From Chitinophaga jiangningensis (GTDB lineage Bacteria > Bacteroidota > Bacteroidia > Chitinophagales > Chitinophagaceae): a DNA stretch of 64,000 nt. The stretch is taken from the NCBI RefSeq assembly GCF_900142605.1, contig NZ_FRBL01000005.1:310001-374000 (forward strand), written 5' to 3'. A model generated the notes under the pieces. It searched no databases, was not told the origin of the DNA, and worked only from the letters and a program-made list of their open reading frames with translations. A program made the translations under genes and the position numbers. Positions 1-8,920 of this stretch are shown in pieces; the stretch's first letter is position 1, and the number at the start of each line of letters is the position of its first letter.

Positions 1-351
1 ATGCAGGTTAACCCAGTGGTAGATTTCATCTTTACCACCAAACACCAGGATCATTACGATCACAAATAATATCGCAGCCAGTACAGGTACTGCCATTGAA
101 ATAGCTTCAGGAACACGGCGGAATGCGATCTGCCAACCACCATGTGCCAGGGTTGTAGCAGCAATAAAGAATGTGCTGGCTAATGTAATCAGCAAAAAGA
201 AGCTGCTGTTCTGCAACAGACCGGCCCAGAAACGTGTGGCGTTCTCACCTTGAAACGCGAATAATCCGATCAATAAAGTCAGCAAGCCCACGCCCATCAA
301 AACGAAGCTGGTCTTTTTTAATCTTGCTGGAACTACAAATTGGTCTTTCAT
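1..351 (-). CDS. actF: Alternative complex III quinol-binding membrane subunit ActF, 5' part only
   Basis: Only the first 117 codons are in the window; the gene runs off the left edge. The start ATG lies at 349-351 and the protein opens MKDQFVVPARLKKTSF. Three hydrophobic helices are visible at about residues 15-33, 46-68 and 86-105, the last followed by GGKDEIYHWVN, typical of the polytopic quinol-binding subunits (ActC/ActF) of quinol:cytochrome c oxidoreductase. Its place, 48 bases after actE in the order actA-B-C-D-E-F, supports the call. In the complex, ActF pairs with ActC in the inner membrane, where menaquinol is oxidised and protons may be moved. Family identity is by context plus hydrophobicity, since most of the protein is missing. 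Confidence 0.85.
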   Translation of the reverse strand, partial: MKDQFVVPARLKKTSFVLMGVGLLTLLIGLFAFQGENATRFWAGLLQNSSFFLLITLASTFFIAATTLAHGGWQIAFRRVPEAISMAVPVLAAILFVIVMILVFGGKDEIYHWVNLH

Positions 352-399
352 TATCGTATATTAAAATACTAGTTTGAAATCAGTTTAACTCTCTCTTAC

Positions 400-1008
400 T
401 TATTTAGCTGTTGCAGCGCTATCAGTTGCAGGTGCTGCGGCGGCTGCAGGAGCAGCAGACGGAGCATTTTTGCTCTTGATATAAGCAGCAATTTTCCAGC
501 GTTGTGCTCTGTCCAGCTGGGAAGCGTAGCTACCCATTGCGTTGAAGCCGTAAGTCATCACGTGGAACAGGCGACCTTCAGAGTACGCTGCTTTAGGACC
601 GGATGCCAGGTTAGCAGGTGCTGCAGGGTAAGGACCTTCTCCGCCTTTATACAGAGGGCCGTTACCGTCCAATGCTGTACCGTGGCAGATACCGCAGTAA
701 ATGTTGAATAAACGCTCACCTTCTGCCAGATCAGCTGCTGTGATAGTCAGCGGATTTTTTACCAGATTAGCCAGAGCAGTATCTGATTCTTTCAGATGGT
801 ATGGTAATACTTCACCTCTTTTTACTGTTCCTTCCACTGGTTTCATCCCTGACAAACGAGCATTATAAAATTCATACGCACGGGATTCATACATGTCTGG
901 CATATAAATCCTGCCGGGCTTTCTGTTGTGCTCCCCTCTGTTACAAGCTGCCAGGAAAGCTCCAGTTGCCAATGCGGCTACAATCAATATGTTGGAAGTC
1001 CTTTTCAT
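400..1008 (-). CDS. actE: Alternative complex III monoheme cytochrome c lipoprotein ActE
   Basis: A 202-residue lipoprotein: a short hydrophobic signal ends in the lipobox LAAC with the lipidated cysteine at residue 22. A single c-type haem site, CGICH, is at residues 105-109, and a likely distal methionine lies in FNAMGSY near residue 157. The C-terminus is a low-complexity Ala/Pro tail. In alternative complex III ActE is the peripheral monohaem cytochrome that carries electrons from the multihaem ActA towards the terminal oxidase or a soluble acceptor on the periplasmic side. It sits between actD (81-base gap) and actF (48-base gap) on the same strand, so it is part of the act operon. Confidence 0.93.
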   Translation of the reverse strand: MKRTSNILIVAALATGAFLAACNRGEHNRKPGRIYMPDMYESRAYEFYNARLSGMKPVEGTVKRGEVLPYHLKESDTALANLVKNPLTITAADLAEGERLFNIYCGICHGTALDGNGPLYKGGEGPYPAAPANLASGPKAAYSEGRLFHVMTYGFNAMGSYASQLDRAQRWKIAAYIKSKNAPSAAPAAAAAPATDSAATAK

Positions 1009-1089
1009 CAGAATTTATTTAACTGGCAGTTACTGCTTATTGTGAATACAGTAGGTAGTAACTGCCACTGTCGTTTTTGCTGTTTTTAA

Positions 1090-1683
1090 TTACGCGTTAA
1101 CCGGTTTAACCTTACGGAGATAAGGTTCATCATCCTTATCGAATCTGCCGAACCACCATCCTGCTTCTGCCTGTTGCTCATTAATATCATGGGCACCTGC
1201 AGCCTGGAGGAAGCTTTTCACTTCTTCAGCGTTGGTTTTCTCAGTCAGTTCGATCACCATTACAAACTTATCATCAGTTTGTCTTGGGTGGAAGATGTGT
1301 TTCTTAACACCTGGCATGATTTGACACAGCCAGCAGAAAGTCATCACCATACCTACTGCAGCGAAGAGTACTGTTAACTCGAAGGTGATAGGAATAAAAG
1401 CTGGTAATGGGAAGTGAGGCTTACCACCGATGTTCAGCGGCCAGTCAACATTAAACACCCAGCTCATGAAAGATAATGCCGTAGTTGTACCGGTGATACC
1501 ATAGATAAAACCGGCTGTGTGCAGGCTGGATTCCCTCAGGCCCATCGCGTGATCAAGGCCATGCACAGGGAAAGGAGTGTACACATCGTGTAATTTGTAA
1601 CCAGCTGTACGTACTTTCTTTACCGCTGGGAACAACACTGCCTCATCGTCAAACAACCCTACAACAAAATTTTTAACAGCCAT
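1090..1683 (-). CDS. actD: Alternative complex III subunit ActD (DUF3341 family)
   Basis: 197 residues with no signal peptide. The soluble N-terminus (AVKNFVVGLFDDE) has the look of the DUF3341 family, in which a small alpha/beta domain is followed by two membrane helices, here near residues 60-82 and 98-120, and then a cytoplasmic C-terminal part. ActD is a structural membrane subunit of the quinol:cytochrome c oxidoreductase and carries no cofactor motif here. It lies 49 bases after actC and 81 before actE on the same strand. The length fits the family and no frameshift is seen. Confidence 0.92.
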   Translation of the reverse strand: MAVKNFVVGLFDDEAVLFPAVKKVRTAGYKLHDVYTPFPVHGLDHAMGLRESSLHTAGFIYGITGTTTALSFMSWVFNVDWPLNIGGKPHFPLPAFIPITFELTVLFAAVGMVMTFCWLCQIMPGVKKHIFHPRQTDDKFVMVIELTEKTNAEEVKSFLQAAGAHDINEQQAEAGWWFGRFDKDDEPYLRKVKPVNA

Positions 1684-1732
1684 ATATTTAAAAATTCAAA
1701 GTCTAATAATTAGTTCTGTTTCTGTCTGTCTA

Positions 1733-3169
1733 TTAGTGTGCGTGAGCAACGTCGTGAGCAAATTTCTCAGCGCTTTCTTCTTCGTACACTTCCATTTTCT
1801 CTTTAAAGTTCTCACCGGAAGTTTTCAGAACAGATTTGATCTCTGCTACTGCAATTACCGGGAAGTATTTAGCAAACAGGAAGAAGCAGGTGAAGAACAG
1901 ACCGAATGTACCCATGTAGAAACCGACTTCCGGCCAGGATGGACGATAGTAAGACCAGCTGGATGGCAGGTAGTCGCGATACAGGGAAGTACAGATAATT
2001 ACAAAACGCTCGAACCACATACCGATGTTTACGATGATAGACATAACGAATGTTACCATTACGTTTCTTCTCATCTTGCGGAACCAGAACACCTGAGGAG
2101 TGATTACGTTACATGTCATCATGATCCAGTAAGACCAGCCCAGAGGACCTGCTGCACGGTATTTGAAGAATGTATCGAACTCGTAAGGGTTAGCACCGTA
2201 CCATGCCATGAAGAGCTCAGTCAGGTAAGCACAACCAACCACAGAACCAGTCAGTACAATTACCTTGTTCATGGCTTCCATGTGACCAATGGTAATGTAT
2301 TCTTCCAGTTTCAGGATTTTACGTGTGATAATCAGGAGGGTATTTACCATCGCGAAACCAGAGAAGATCGCACCCGCAACGAAGTAAGGAGGGAAGATCG
2401 TGGTGTGCCAGCCTGGAATTACAGATGTCGCAAAGTCAAAAGATACGATGGTGTGTACGGAAAGTACCAGTGGAGTGGATAAACCTGCCAGTACCAGTGA
2501 CAGTGCCTCATGGCGTTGCCAGTGTTTGGTAGAACCAGTCCAGCCGAAAGAGGCGATACCGTATAAATGCTTGCGTAATTTAGTTTTTGCTCTGTCACGG
2601 ATGGTAGCGAAATCTGGAATCAGACCAGAGTACCAGAACAACAGCGATACCGTGAAGTAAGTGGAGATCGCGAATACGTCCCAGAGGAGCGGTGAGTTAA
2701 AGTTAACCCAAACCGGACCGCGGGTGTTAGGGTAAGGCAGGATGAAGAACGCCATCCAAACACGACCCATGTGAATAATAGGGAACTGGCCGGCGCACAT
2801 TACCGCGAAGATGGTCATCGCTTCTGCTGCACGGTTTACCCCTGTACGCCATCCCTGACGGAACAGCAGGAGGATGGCTGAAATCAGCGTACCGGCGTGA
2901 CCGATACCTACCCACCATACGAAGTTGGTGATATCCCAACCCCAACCGATGGTCTTGTTCAGATTCCAAACACCGACCCCGAAATAGATCTGCCAAAACA
3001 CTGAAAATGCGCCGAAGCCCAACAGTGCCAGTGATATAAAAAAGCCTACATACCACAGTTTTCCAGGCTTAGCCTCGATAGGACTAATGATATCTTCCGT
3101 TACCTGGTGATAATCCTTAACCCCGTCTACTAAAGGTTCTCTCAGTGTGGATTCGTATTTTAAATGCAT
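1733..3169 (-). CDS. actC: Alternative complex III NrfD/PsrC-type membrane subunit ActC
   Basis: 478 residues with about ten hydrophobic helices, of the NrfD/PsrC polysulfide-reductase membrane family. The N-terminus (MHLKYESTLREPLVDG) leads into the first helix at about residue 40. Conserved stretches such as GIGHAGTLISAILLL and the polar helix containing RAAEAMTIFAV match the quinol-binding bundle of this family. It ends in a charged Glu/His-rich tail (AHDVAHAH). In the complex ActC contacts the iron-sulfur part of ActB and is the main site of menaquinol oxidation. The 111-base gap to actB contains a short heptamer repeat (3184-3211). Confidence 0.95.
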   Translation of the reverse strand: MHLKYESTLREPLVDGVKDYHQVTEDIISPIEAKPGKLWYVGFFISLALLGFGAFSVFWQIYFGVGVWNLNKTIGWGWDITNFVWWVGIGHAGTLISAILLLFRQGWRTGVNRAAEAMTIFAVMCAGQFPIIHMGRVWMAFFILPYPNTRGPVWVNFNSPLLWDVFAISTYFTVSLLFWYSGLIPDFATIRDRAKTKLRKHLYGIASFGWTGSTKHWQRHEALSLVLAGLSTPLVLSVHTIVSFDFATSVIPGWHTTIFPPYFVAGAIFSGFAMVNTLLIITRKILKLEEYITIGHMEAMNKVIVLTGSVVGCAYLTELFMAWYGANPYEFDTFFKYRAAGPLGWSYWIMMTCNVITPQVFWFRKMRRNVMVTFVMSIIVNIGMWFERFVIICTSLYRDYLPSSWSYYRPSWPEVGFYMGTFGLFFTCFFLFAKYFPVIAVAEIKSVLKTSGENFKEKMEVYEEESAEKFAHDVAHAH

Positions 3170-3183
3170 ATCCTTTAAGCTTT

Positions 3184-3211
3184 TAGCTGCTAGCTTCTAG
3201 CTACTAGCCCT
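3184..3211. repeat. Four imperfect tandem heptamers TAGCTnC between actB and actC
   Basis: Four 7-base units run head to tail: TAGCTGC, TAGCTTC, TAGCTAC and TAGCCCT. They fill the intergenic gap about 15 bases upstream of the actC start. The unit is short and slightly degenerate. I see no protein-coding role. Confidence 0.6.
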
Positions 3212-3280
3212 TGTCTTTTGTTATGATCTCAGATTCTGTAACTTCTTTTCTTTTCCTCTTAACGATTTCCTGTTAAGATC

Positions 3281-6200
3281 TTACGCGTGGTGCGCTTCTT
3301 CCTTGTGAGCAGCTTCTTTTTCTGCTTTAGGTTCAGCGTCCTTGTTTCTGATCTTAGCCAGGTAGTTGATAGAAGGTAATGTGTGAGTTTCTTCCAGCAC
3401 ATAGTACATTCTCTCTGTCTGTTCCTCGTTACGGATCTTGTAGATAGCGCTGCTCTTATCATTTACGTTACCGAATACAATTGCATCGGCCGCGCAAGCT
3501 TGCTGACATGCTGTTTTAGCTTCGCCATCTTTAACCGGACGACCTTCTTTCTTAGCAGACAGTTTAGCATCCTGCAGACGCTGTACGCAGAAGGAACATT
3601 TTTCCATCACACCACGGCTACGAACCACTACATCCGGGTTCAGCACCATGCGTGTCAGGTTATCGTTCATATCTGCCACATCGTACAGGTTGTTTTCGAA
3701 GCTGTCCGCACCGTTCCAGTCTCTCCAGTTGAGGCGACGTACTTTGTATGGACAGTTGTTAGCGCAATAACGGGTACCAATGCAACGGTTATACGCCATC
3801 TGGTTGATACCTTCGTTGCTGTGGTTGGTAGCACCTACCGGACAAACGTTTTCACAAGGAGCGTTGTCGCAGTGCTGACACAGCATTGGCTGGAATACTA
3901 CTTCCGGATTGTTTTCGTCACCGGAGAAGTAACGGTCGATGCGGATCCAGTGCATTTCATGCGCCTTACCTACTTCTTCCTTACCTACAACGGAAACGTT
4001 ATTTTCAGCCTGACAAGCGATGGTACATGCACCACAACCGAAGCAGGTGTTCAGGTCGATGGACATACCCCATTTAATACCAGGATATTCGTAGTTGTGA
4101 TACAGGGTAGCATCTTTGCGGAAATCTTTACCGAATTTCTGCAGTTCTGCTCTGTCTTCATTTACTTCGTGCGGGTTCTTTTTGAACTCTTCGAGTGTAG
4201 TTTCTTTAACGATAGGGCGACCTTCGTAGCTGTTGTGCGTTTGGGTCAGTGCCACATCGTATTTAGCACCGGTAGCTTCCGCTGTCACTTCAGGAGCGAA
4301 GAAATCAACAGAGGTACCGTTGAAGCTGGAGAAGATGTAAGCGTTTTTACCGATACCACCTGCTGCTTTACCAGTTTTTTCGCTACGGCCGTAACCTACT
4401 GCGATGGCAATTACTTCAGGGTGAATACCAGGAACGATCAGCAGTGGCAGTTCCACTTCTTTACCGTTCGCTTTTATTTTCAGTACTTTTTTACCGAGAT
4501 TGATTTCGTAGTCATCACCCAGCTGAGTAGAGAAAGTTTTAGCCAGGGTGTTGGAGATACATGCGTAGTTATCCCAGGTAGAACGCGTGATTGGATCAGG
4601 CATTTCTTGTAACCATGGGTTGTTGGCGAGGCGGCCGTTACCGATAGCTACTTTTTCGTAGAGTACCAGCTCCAGTTTACCACCTTTCTTAGCGCTGCTG
4701 ATTTTAGAAGCGGCTCCGGCAACATCACCGGCGAAGGCTGCACCACCGATAGCAGGAGCAGTAGCAGGTTCAATTACACCGTCCTGCAGTGCTTTATCCC
4801 ATGCTTCGATGCCACCCAGTTTAGCTACCCACTCGTTTCTCAGGTAATCAACCCAAGGAGTGGTGTTACCAGCCCAGGTCAGGAGAGAATCCTGTGCAGC
4901 ACGTGTTTTGAACAGCGGGCTGATAGTAGGCTGGGTGAAGCTGTAATAACCAGGTTTAGCTTCTGCATCATTCCAGCTTTCGAGGAAGTGATGATCAGGA
5001 GCTACATATTTGCAGAGTTCAGTTGTTTCGTCTACGCGGTCGTTGAAGGAAACGGAGAGTTTCACTTTTTTCAGACCTTCAGAGAATTTAGCTGCGTCGA
5101 AGTAGTCGTAAGCAGGGTTAGCACCATAAACAATCAGACCGCCGATAGCGCCTGCGTTCATATCGCTTACCAGTTTAGCCATTTCCACGTCGTTACCCTG
5201 GCGGTAGTTGCTAGGGTTAGCGAGGTCGATGGTAGTACCGTTAGCACCAATCGCGTTGTTGATGGCGTTAACGATGATCTGTACGTTTACATCGTTGGAA
5301 CCTGAAACTACCAGTGCTTTACCAGCGTTAGCTTTCAGAGAGGCCGCTGCTTTTTTAACACCTTCAGCTACTTTAGGATCCAGGGTAGGAGCAGTTACGC
5401 TGCCACCTACAGCTGCCAGCAGGGCCAGGGCTACAGCACCGGCTTCTGATGGTTTGTGAGTATAACGGTAATCCGCGTTTGCACCGGTAAGGCTCATGGT
5501 GCTTTCGAAAGCGAAATGTTTGGACATTTCAGGGTTCTTAGCATTGATCTTACGGGTAGCAGCGAATCCTTTTGCGAATTCAGCAGGGTTTAACCAGGTA
5601 CCGAGGAAATCGGCGCCAAGGCTCACTACGGTCCAGGCATTTTCGAAGCGGTAGCTTGGAATTACTCTTTTACCGTAGGAAGCTTCGTTTGCAGCCAGCA
5701 TACCGGAGTAAGAAACTGCATCGTAAACCACATGACGGGAGCCAGGATATTTCGCCAGGAACTCACCTATTACTTTTTTAGAGGTAGGGCTCAGCAGGGT
5801 AGAGCTGAGAACTACTACAGGAGCACCTCCCAGGCCTGCCAGCGCACCGGCAACCTGTTTGTCCAGCTCAGTCCAGGTTGTTTCGTTACCGCCGATAGTA
5901 GGGAAACGCAGACGAGCCGTATCGTAAAGGCTCAGTACAGCACCCTGTGCTTTAGCAGTGGTAGAACCACCCGTGATGGTAGACAGTGTATTTCCTTCAA
6001 TTTTGATAGGACGGCCTTCGCGGGTTTTAACCAGCAATGGCAGGAACTCACCATCAATTGTGTAGGAAGAAGCATAATAGTTAGCTACACCCGGAGTGAT
6101 CTCTTCAGGTTTGTTCACATAAGGTATAGCTTTCTTTATAGGTGTTTCACAGCTGGCTGCGATAGTAGCAGCGGCAGTAGTGAATCCGAGGTATTTAAGG

Positions 6201-6343
6201 AAGTCCCTGCGAGGGGTAGTAGCATTCAACAGGCTTTCACTCTCAAACGGCAGTTCTTCACTGAATTCGTTCTTCACAATTTCCTGATGCGCTTCGGTAT
6301 TGTGCAACTCCTCCAAGCCTTTCCAATACTTTTTTTGCTCCAT
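3281..6343 (-). CDS. actB: Alternative complex III molybdopterin-oxidoreductase-like iron-sulfur subunit ActB
   Basis: 1,020 residues. A twin-arginine motif (RRDFLK, residues 45-50) sits unusually far from the N-terminus and is followed by a hydrophobic stretch and Cys65 (ASCETP), as in the Tat-variant ActB family of Bacteroidota. Residues about 80-680 form a molybdopterin-oxidoreductase-like domain that in characterised complexes binds no molybdenum. The C-terminal third carries four ferredoxin-type cysteine clusters, beginning with CFGCGACTIAC, CQHCDNAPC and CIGTRYC and ending with CSFC plus CQQAC. These relay electrons from quinol to the haems of ActA. It lies 72 bases after actA and 111 before actC, and is full length. 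Confidence 0.96.
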   Translation of the reverse strand: MEQKKYWKGLEELHNTEAHQEIVKNEFSEELPFESESLLNATTPRRDFLKYLGFTTAAATIAASCETPIKKAIPYVNKPEEITPGVANYYASSYTIDGEFLPLLVKTREGRPIKIEGNTLSTITGGSTTAKAQGAVLSLYDTARLRFPTIGGNETTWTELDKQVAGALAGLGGAPVVVLSSTLLSPTSKKVIGEFLAKYPGSRHVVYDAVSYSGMLAANEASYGKRVIPSYRFENAWTVVSLGADFLGTWLNPAEFAKGFAATRKINAKNPEMSKHFAFESTMSLTGANADYRYTHKPSEAGAVALALLAAVGGSVTAPTLDPKVAEGVKKAAASLKANAGKALVVSGSNDVNVQIIVNAINNAIGANGTTIDLANPSNYRQGNDVEMAKLVSDMNAGAIGGLIVYGANPAYDYFDAAKFSEGLKKVKLSVSFNDRVDETTELCKYVAPDHHFLESWNDAEAKPGYYSFTQPTISPLFKTRAAQDSLLTWAGNTTPWVDYLRNEWVAKLGGIEAWDKALQDGVIEPATAPAIGGAAFAGDVAGAASKISSAKKGGKLELVLYEKVAIGNGRLANNPWLQEMPDPITRSTWDNYACISNTLAKTFSTQLGDDYEINLGKKVLKIKANGKEVELPLLIVPGIHPEVIAIAVGYGRSEKTGKAAGGIGKNAYIFSSFNGTSVDFFAPEVTAEATGAKYDVALTQTHNSYEGRPIVKETTLEEFKKNPHEVNEDRAELQKFGKDFRKDATLYHNYEYPGIKWGMSIDLNTCFGCGACTIACQAENNVSVVGKEEVGKAHEMHWIRIDRYFSGDENNPEVVFQPMLCQHCDNAPCENVCPVGATNHSNEGINQMAYNRCIGTRYCANNCPYKVRRLNWRDWNGADSFENNLYDVADMNDNLTRMVLNPDVVVRSRGVMEKCSFCVQRLQDAKLSAKKEGRPVKDGEAKTACQQACAADAIVFGNVNDKSSAIYKIRNEEQTERMYYVLEETHTLPSINYLAKIRNKDAEPKAEKEAAHKEEAHHA

Positions 6344-6415
6344 GTTATATTAACGAGTTACGTTTATAAAATTTGATATTCTTCTGATCTGAGATTTAAT
6401 ATCTCCAAATCCATC

Positions 6416-7681
6416 CTAGTAGTGACATTTTTGACAATCTGTACCACCTACCATTTCAACGGTTACGCTATCGATTTTACCATCTTTAACATCCTGATGG
6501 AGTTTTTCGAAGATGCTGTAATAGCTGTTGTCAGCGAACTGCACTTTAGTAGTACGGTGACAGTTGATACACCAGCCCATAGACAGGTCCGCGAACTGAT
6601 GAACTTCATCCATTTCGGTGATAGCACCATGGCAGGTTTGACACTGTTGCTTACCAGCCACCACGTGTTGGGAGTGGTTGAAGTAAACGTGGTCAGGCAG
6701 ATTGTGGATTTTAGTCCACTCAATAGGACGGCCAGGCTTGGTATATTTACCAGCTTCAGCATCCCATCCTACGTAATCGTATAATTTGTGAATCTCTGCA
6801 GTACCGTCAACTTTCTTGCCTTCAGCTGTAAACAGCTCAGGGCCAGAGTAAGAGTTAATTGACTTGTGGCAGTTCATACAGATGTTTTCGGAAGGAATCA
6901 TCGCATGCTTGGATTTCTCAGCACCAGCGTGGCAGTACAGACAGTTGATCTGGTTGATGCCAGCGTGTACTTTGTGGCTGTAGAAAATCGGCTGCTCAGG
7001 CATATAGTCTTTCTGACGACCCAGGCCGATAGCGCCTTGGATAGTGAAGTAACCACCTACCATGAATAACACCAGGATACCCAGCGCGATGTAAGCTTTG
7101 TTTTTGTAGAAAGGAACCGGTTCAGGAGTAGCAACCCCTTCTTTATCACCAGCCAACTTGTTCAGGTTGCTGTTGATTTGCATGAGGATCAGCGCTACCA
7201 CTGCCAGGATCAGGGTAATAATGCCAAAGAGGAGGCTATTATCGCTTGACTCACCACCAGCACCGGATGTTTGCTCATTTGCGTCACCTGGTTTTTTAGG
7301 AGGTTTAGCGGTTTTAATATACTCCAGGATGTTGTCGATATCAGCATCACTGAAAGAGGCAAAAGCCGGCATGGCCTGCTTACCGTAAGAATTGAACAGA
7401 TCGTTCGCATACTTGTCGCCAGAAGCAATAACTGACGCTGAGTTACGAATCCATTGGTGCAGTAATTTCTTATCTGCCCATCTGCCCTCCACACCTTCAA
7501 GTGCAGGACCTGTCACCTTTTTGAAGACATTGTGACATGAGGCGCAATTCTGTTGGAACAGTGCTTTACCAGCGTTAGGATCCGCAGCTTTAACGGAAGA
7601 AAACGGAATTACTATACTAGCGCATAGAATAAGCACACTCACAAAATGCTTGCGCAAAAGAATGGAAACACGACGATACAC
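6416..7681 (-). CDS. actA: Alternative complex III multihaem cytochrome ActA with N-terminal cytochrome c domain
   Basis: 421 residues starting at GTG (7679-7681), the first possible start after an in-frame stop. A signal peptide (residues 1-32) precedes a class I cytochrome c domain with CASCH at residues 46-50 and a methionine ligand in the QAMPAFASF stretch. Two membrane helices follow (about 150-170 and 195-215), then a cytochrome c3-like domain with five more CxxCH sites: CLYCH, CMNCH, CQTCH, CINCH and CQKCH, the last at the extreme C-terminus. That makes six haem sites, against the pentahaem ActA described for Rhodothermus marinus. First gene of the act operon, about 40 bases downstream of a good promoter. 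Confidence 0.95.
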   Translation of the reverse strand: MYRRVSILLRKHFVSVLILCASIVIPFSSVKAADPNAGKALFQQNCASCHNVFKKVTGPALEGVEGRWADKKLLHQWIRNSASVIASGDKYANDLFNSYGKQAMPAFASFSDADIDNILEYIKTAKPPKKPGDANEQTSGAGGESSDNSLLFGIITLILAVVALILMQINSNLNKLAGDKEGVATPEPVPFYKNKAYIALGILVLFMVGGYFTIQGAIGLGRQKDYMPEQPIFYSHKVHAGINQINCLYCHAGAEKSKHAMIPSENICMNCHKSINSYSGPELFTAEGKKVDGTAEIHKLYDYVGWDAEAGKYTKPGRPIEWTKIHNLPDHVYFNHSQHVVAGKQQCQTCHGAITEMDEVHQFADLSMGWCINCHRTTKVQFADNSYYSIFEKLHQDVKDGKIDSVTVEMVGGTDCQKCHY

Positions 7682-8101
7682 AGCCTATATAGTTTAGATT
7701 TGACCTAAAGTTTCTTAAAAGTGCCAGCAAAAATAAGACAGAATGTTGACAATTTACCAACAAATAAAAAAAATAATTGCCGTAAATAATGCCAATTTTT
7801 TCCTATTTTCCGAGCCTCAGATACTCCAAAACTCTCGCTGCTGGCTAATTCTACAGTCCCCTGTTACAGATCCTGCCCGATGTTATTAATTTATTAGGGG
7901 ATTTGACTCTTCTGACTAAACCTCACGCATATATAATATGGTATGAGGTTTCATGGGGTTATAATAATAATATATGCAGATTGGAATTCTATAATAACCC
8001 CCTATATCCTGGTTCGCTGTACAATAATATATATAAGCTCCTCCGTCGATTTTTGAACCGGGTACCGTAATTTTACCTTAATAACCTGCCACCTTACCAT
8101 A
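7682..8101. other. 420-base divergent intergenic region with two adjacent stem-loops
   Basis: Holds the act promoter on the minus strand and the leader of the NlpE-like gene on the plus strand. Two neighbouring inverted repeats are visible: AAACCTCA/TGAGGTTT at 7918-7951 and GGGGTTAT/ATAACCCC at 7955-8001, both with AT-rich loops. A weak plus-strand minus-7-like element (GATTTTTG, 8048-8055) could serve the lipoprotein gene. No open reading frame here looks real. Confidence 0.4.
7728..7760 (-). promoter_or_regulatory. Bacteroidota-type promoter of the act operon
   Basis: On the minus strand TTG (7758-7760), 22 bases, then TATTTTTG (7728-7735). This fits the Bacteroidota consensus TTG-N17-23-TAnnTTTG and gives a 5' leader of roughly 40 bases before the GTG of actA. 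Confidence 0.65.
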
Positions 8102-8881
8102 ATGTTCATTAATACCCTTAAAAAATTACCCATGCGCGGACTACTATTCTTACCCACTCTGGCACTGGCTTTCGCCGCCTGTAATAACAATAACGCTGCC
8201 CGGGAACAACAGGACTCTATCAGAATAAATAAGGCTGCCCCCGGACAAACCACAAAACTGGCCGGCACCTACCAGGGTACCCTCCCTTGCGCCGACTGCC
8301 CCGGAATTGACTACCAGATCTCCCTGTATGACGACTCCACCTACAGCGAACTGACCGCCTACCAGGGCAGGGGAGAAAATATAGCCACGGTAGAAACAGG
8401 TACCTGGCGGGCGATTAACGACTCCATCGCCATGCTGGTGAAGAAAAACGACAGCGTGTCCTTCGTGGCATCCGAACATAAACTTATCTTGCTCGACAAG
8501 GCCGGCAAGCGCATCGAAGGCATGCTCGCCAGCAATTATATACTGAAACCCGTAGAAGGAGGAGACCGCCGCACGCTCCTCGCCGATAAAAAAACACAGG
8601 GCGTGACCTTCTACGCTAACGGGAACGAACCATTCTGGTCCCTCGAGCTCGACAAAAAGAATATCCGGTTCAAAACAGTGGGGGGCGACAGCATCTACAC
8701 CCCGCTGCCGGGACTGTCAATCAATACCGACACGCTGAAAGTATATAAAGGCAAGGGGATCACCATTAATATAAGACCTACCACCTGCGCCGATGATATG
8801 AGCGGTTACCTGCGCCCCAACACCGTACAATTGGAGGTGGGCGACAAAACATATTCCGGCTGTGGCGAGTTTATTAAATAG
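8102..8881 (+). CDS. Lipoprotein with NlpE N-terminal domain and a C-terminal COG3650-like domain
   Basis: 259 residues from the ATG at 8102; an alternative ATG at 8132 would give a more compact signal sequence. The lipobox is FAAC. Residues about 52-150 match the NlpE N-terminal domain: GTYQGTLPCADCPG, a small beta-barrel with a CxxC pair that in E. coli NlpE senses surface contact and copper or redox stress. Residues about 170-259 form a second beta domain with GNEPFWSLEL, a mid cysteine, MSG..RPNTV and a terminal YSGCGEF, as in the COG3650 domain often paired with NlpE or META domains. Probably an envelope stress or adhesion-linked lipoprotein; function inferred only. Confidence 0.8.
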   Translation: MFINTLKKLPMRGLLFLPTLALAFAACNNNNAAREQQDSIRINKAAPGQTTKLAGTYQGTLPCADCPGIDYQISLYDDSTYSELTAYQGRGENIATVETGTWRAINDSIAMLVKKNDSVSFVASEHKLILLDKAGKRIEGMLASNYILKPVEGGDRRTLLADKKTQGVTFYANGNEPFWSLELDKKNIRFKTVGGDSIYTPLPGLSINTDTLKVYKGKGITINIRPTTCADDMSGYLRPNTVQLEVGDKTYSGCGEFIK

Positions 8882-8888
8882 CAAGTAC

Positions 8889-8896
8889 TACTTTTG
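8889..8896 (+). promoter_or_regulatory. Minus-7 promoter element of purN
   Basis: TACTTTTG fits TAnnTTTG exactly and lies 24 bases before the TTG at 8921. Its position over an earlier possible TTG start (8894) argues that purN starts at 8921. The minus-33 region is weak (TTTA near 8870). Confidence 0.5.
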
Positions 8897-8920
8897 CACC
8901 TGGTTTCAAACATCGTAACA

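Noticed and set aside
3383..4612. Long plus-strand frame of 409 codons opposite actB
   Set aside because: Fully antisense to a conserved gene; its length comes from the codon bias of actB.
8894..8920. Upstream TTG start of purN adding nine residues
   Set aside because: The codon overlaps the TACTTTTG promoter element, and the family normally starts MKNIAIFASG.
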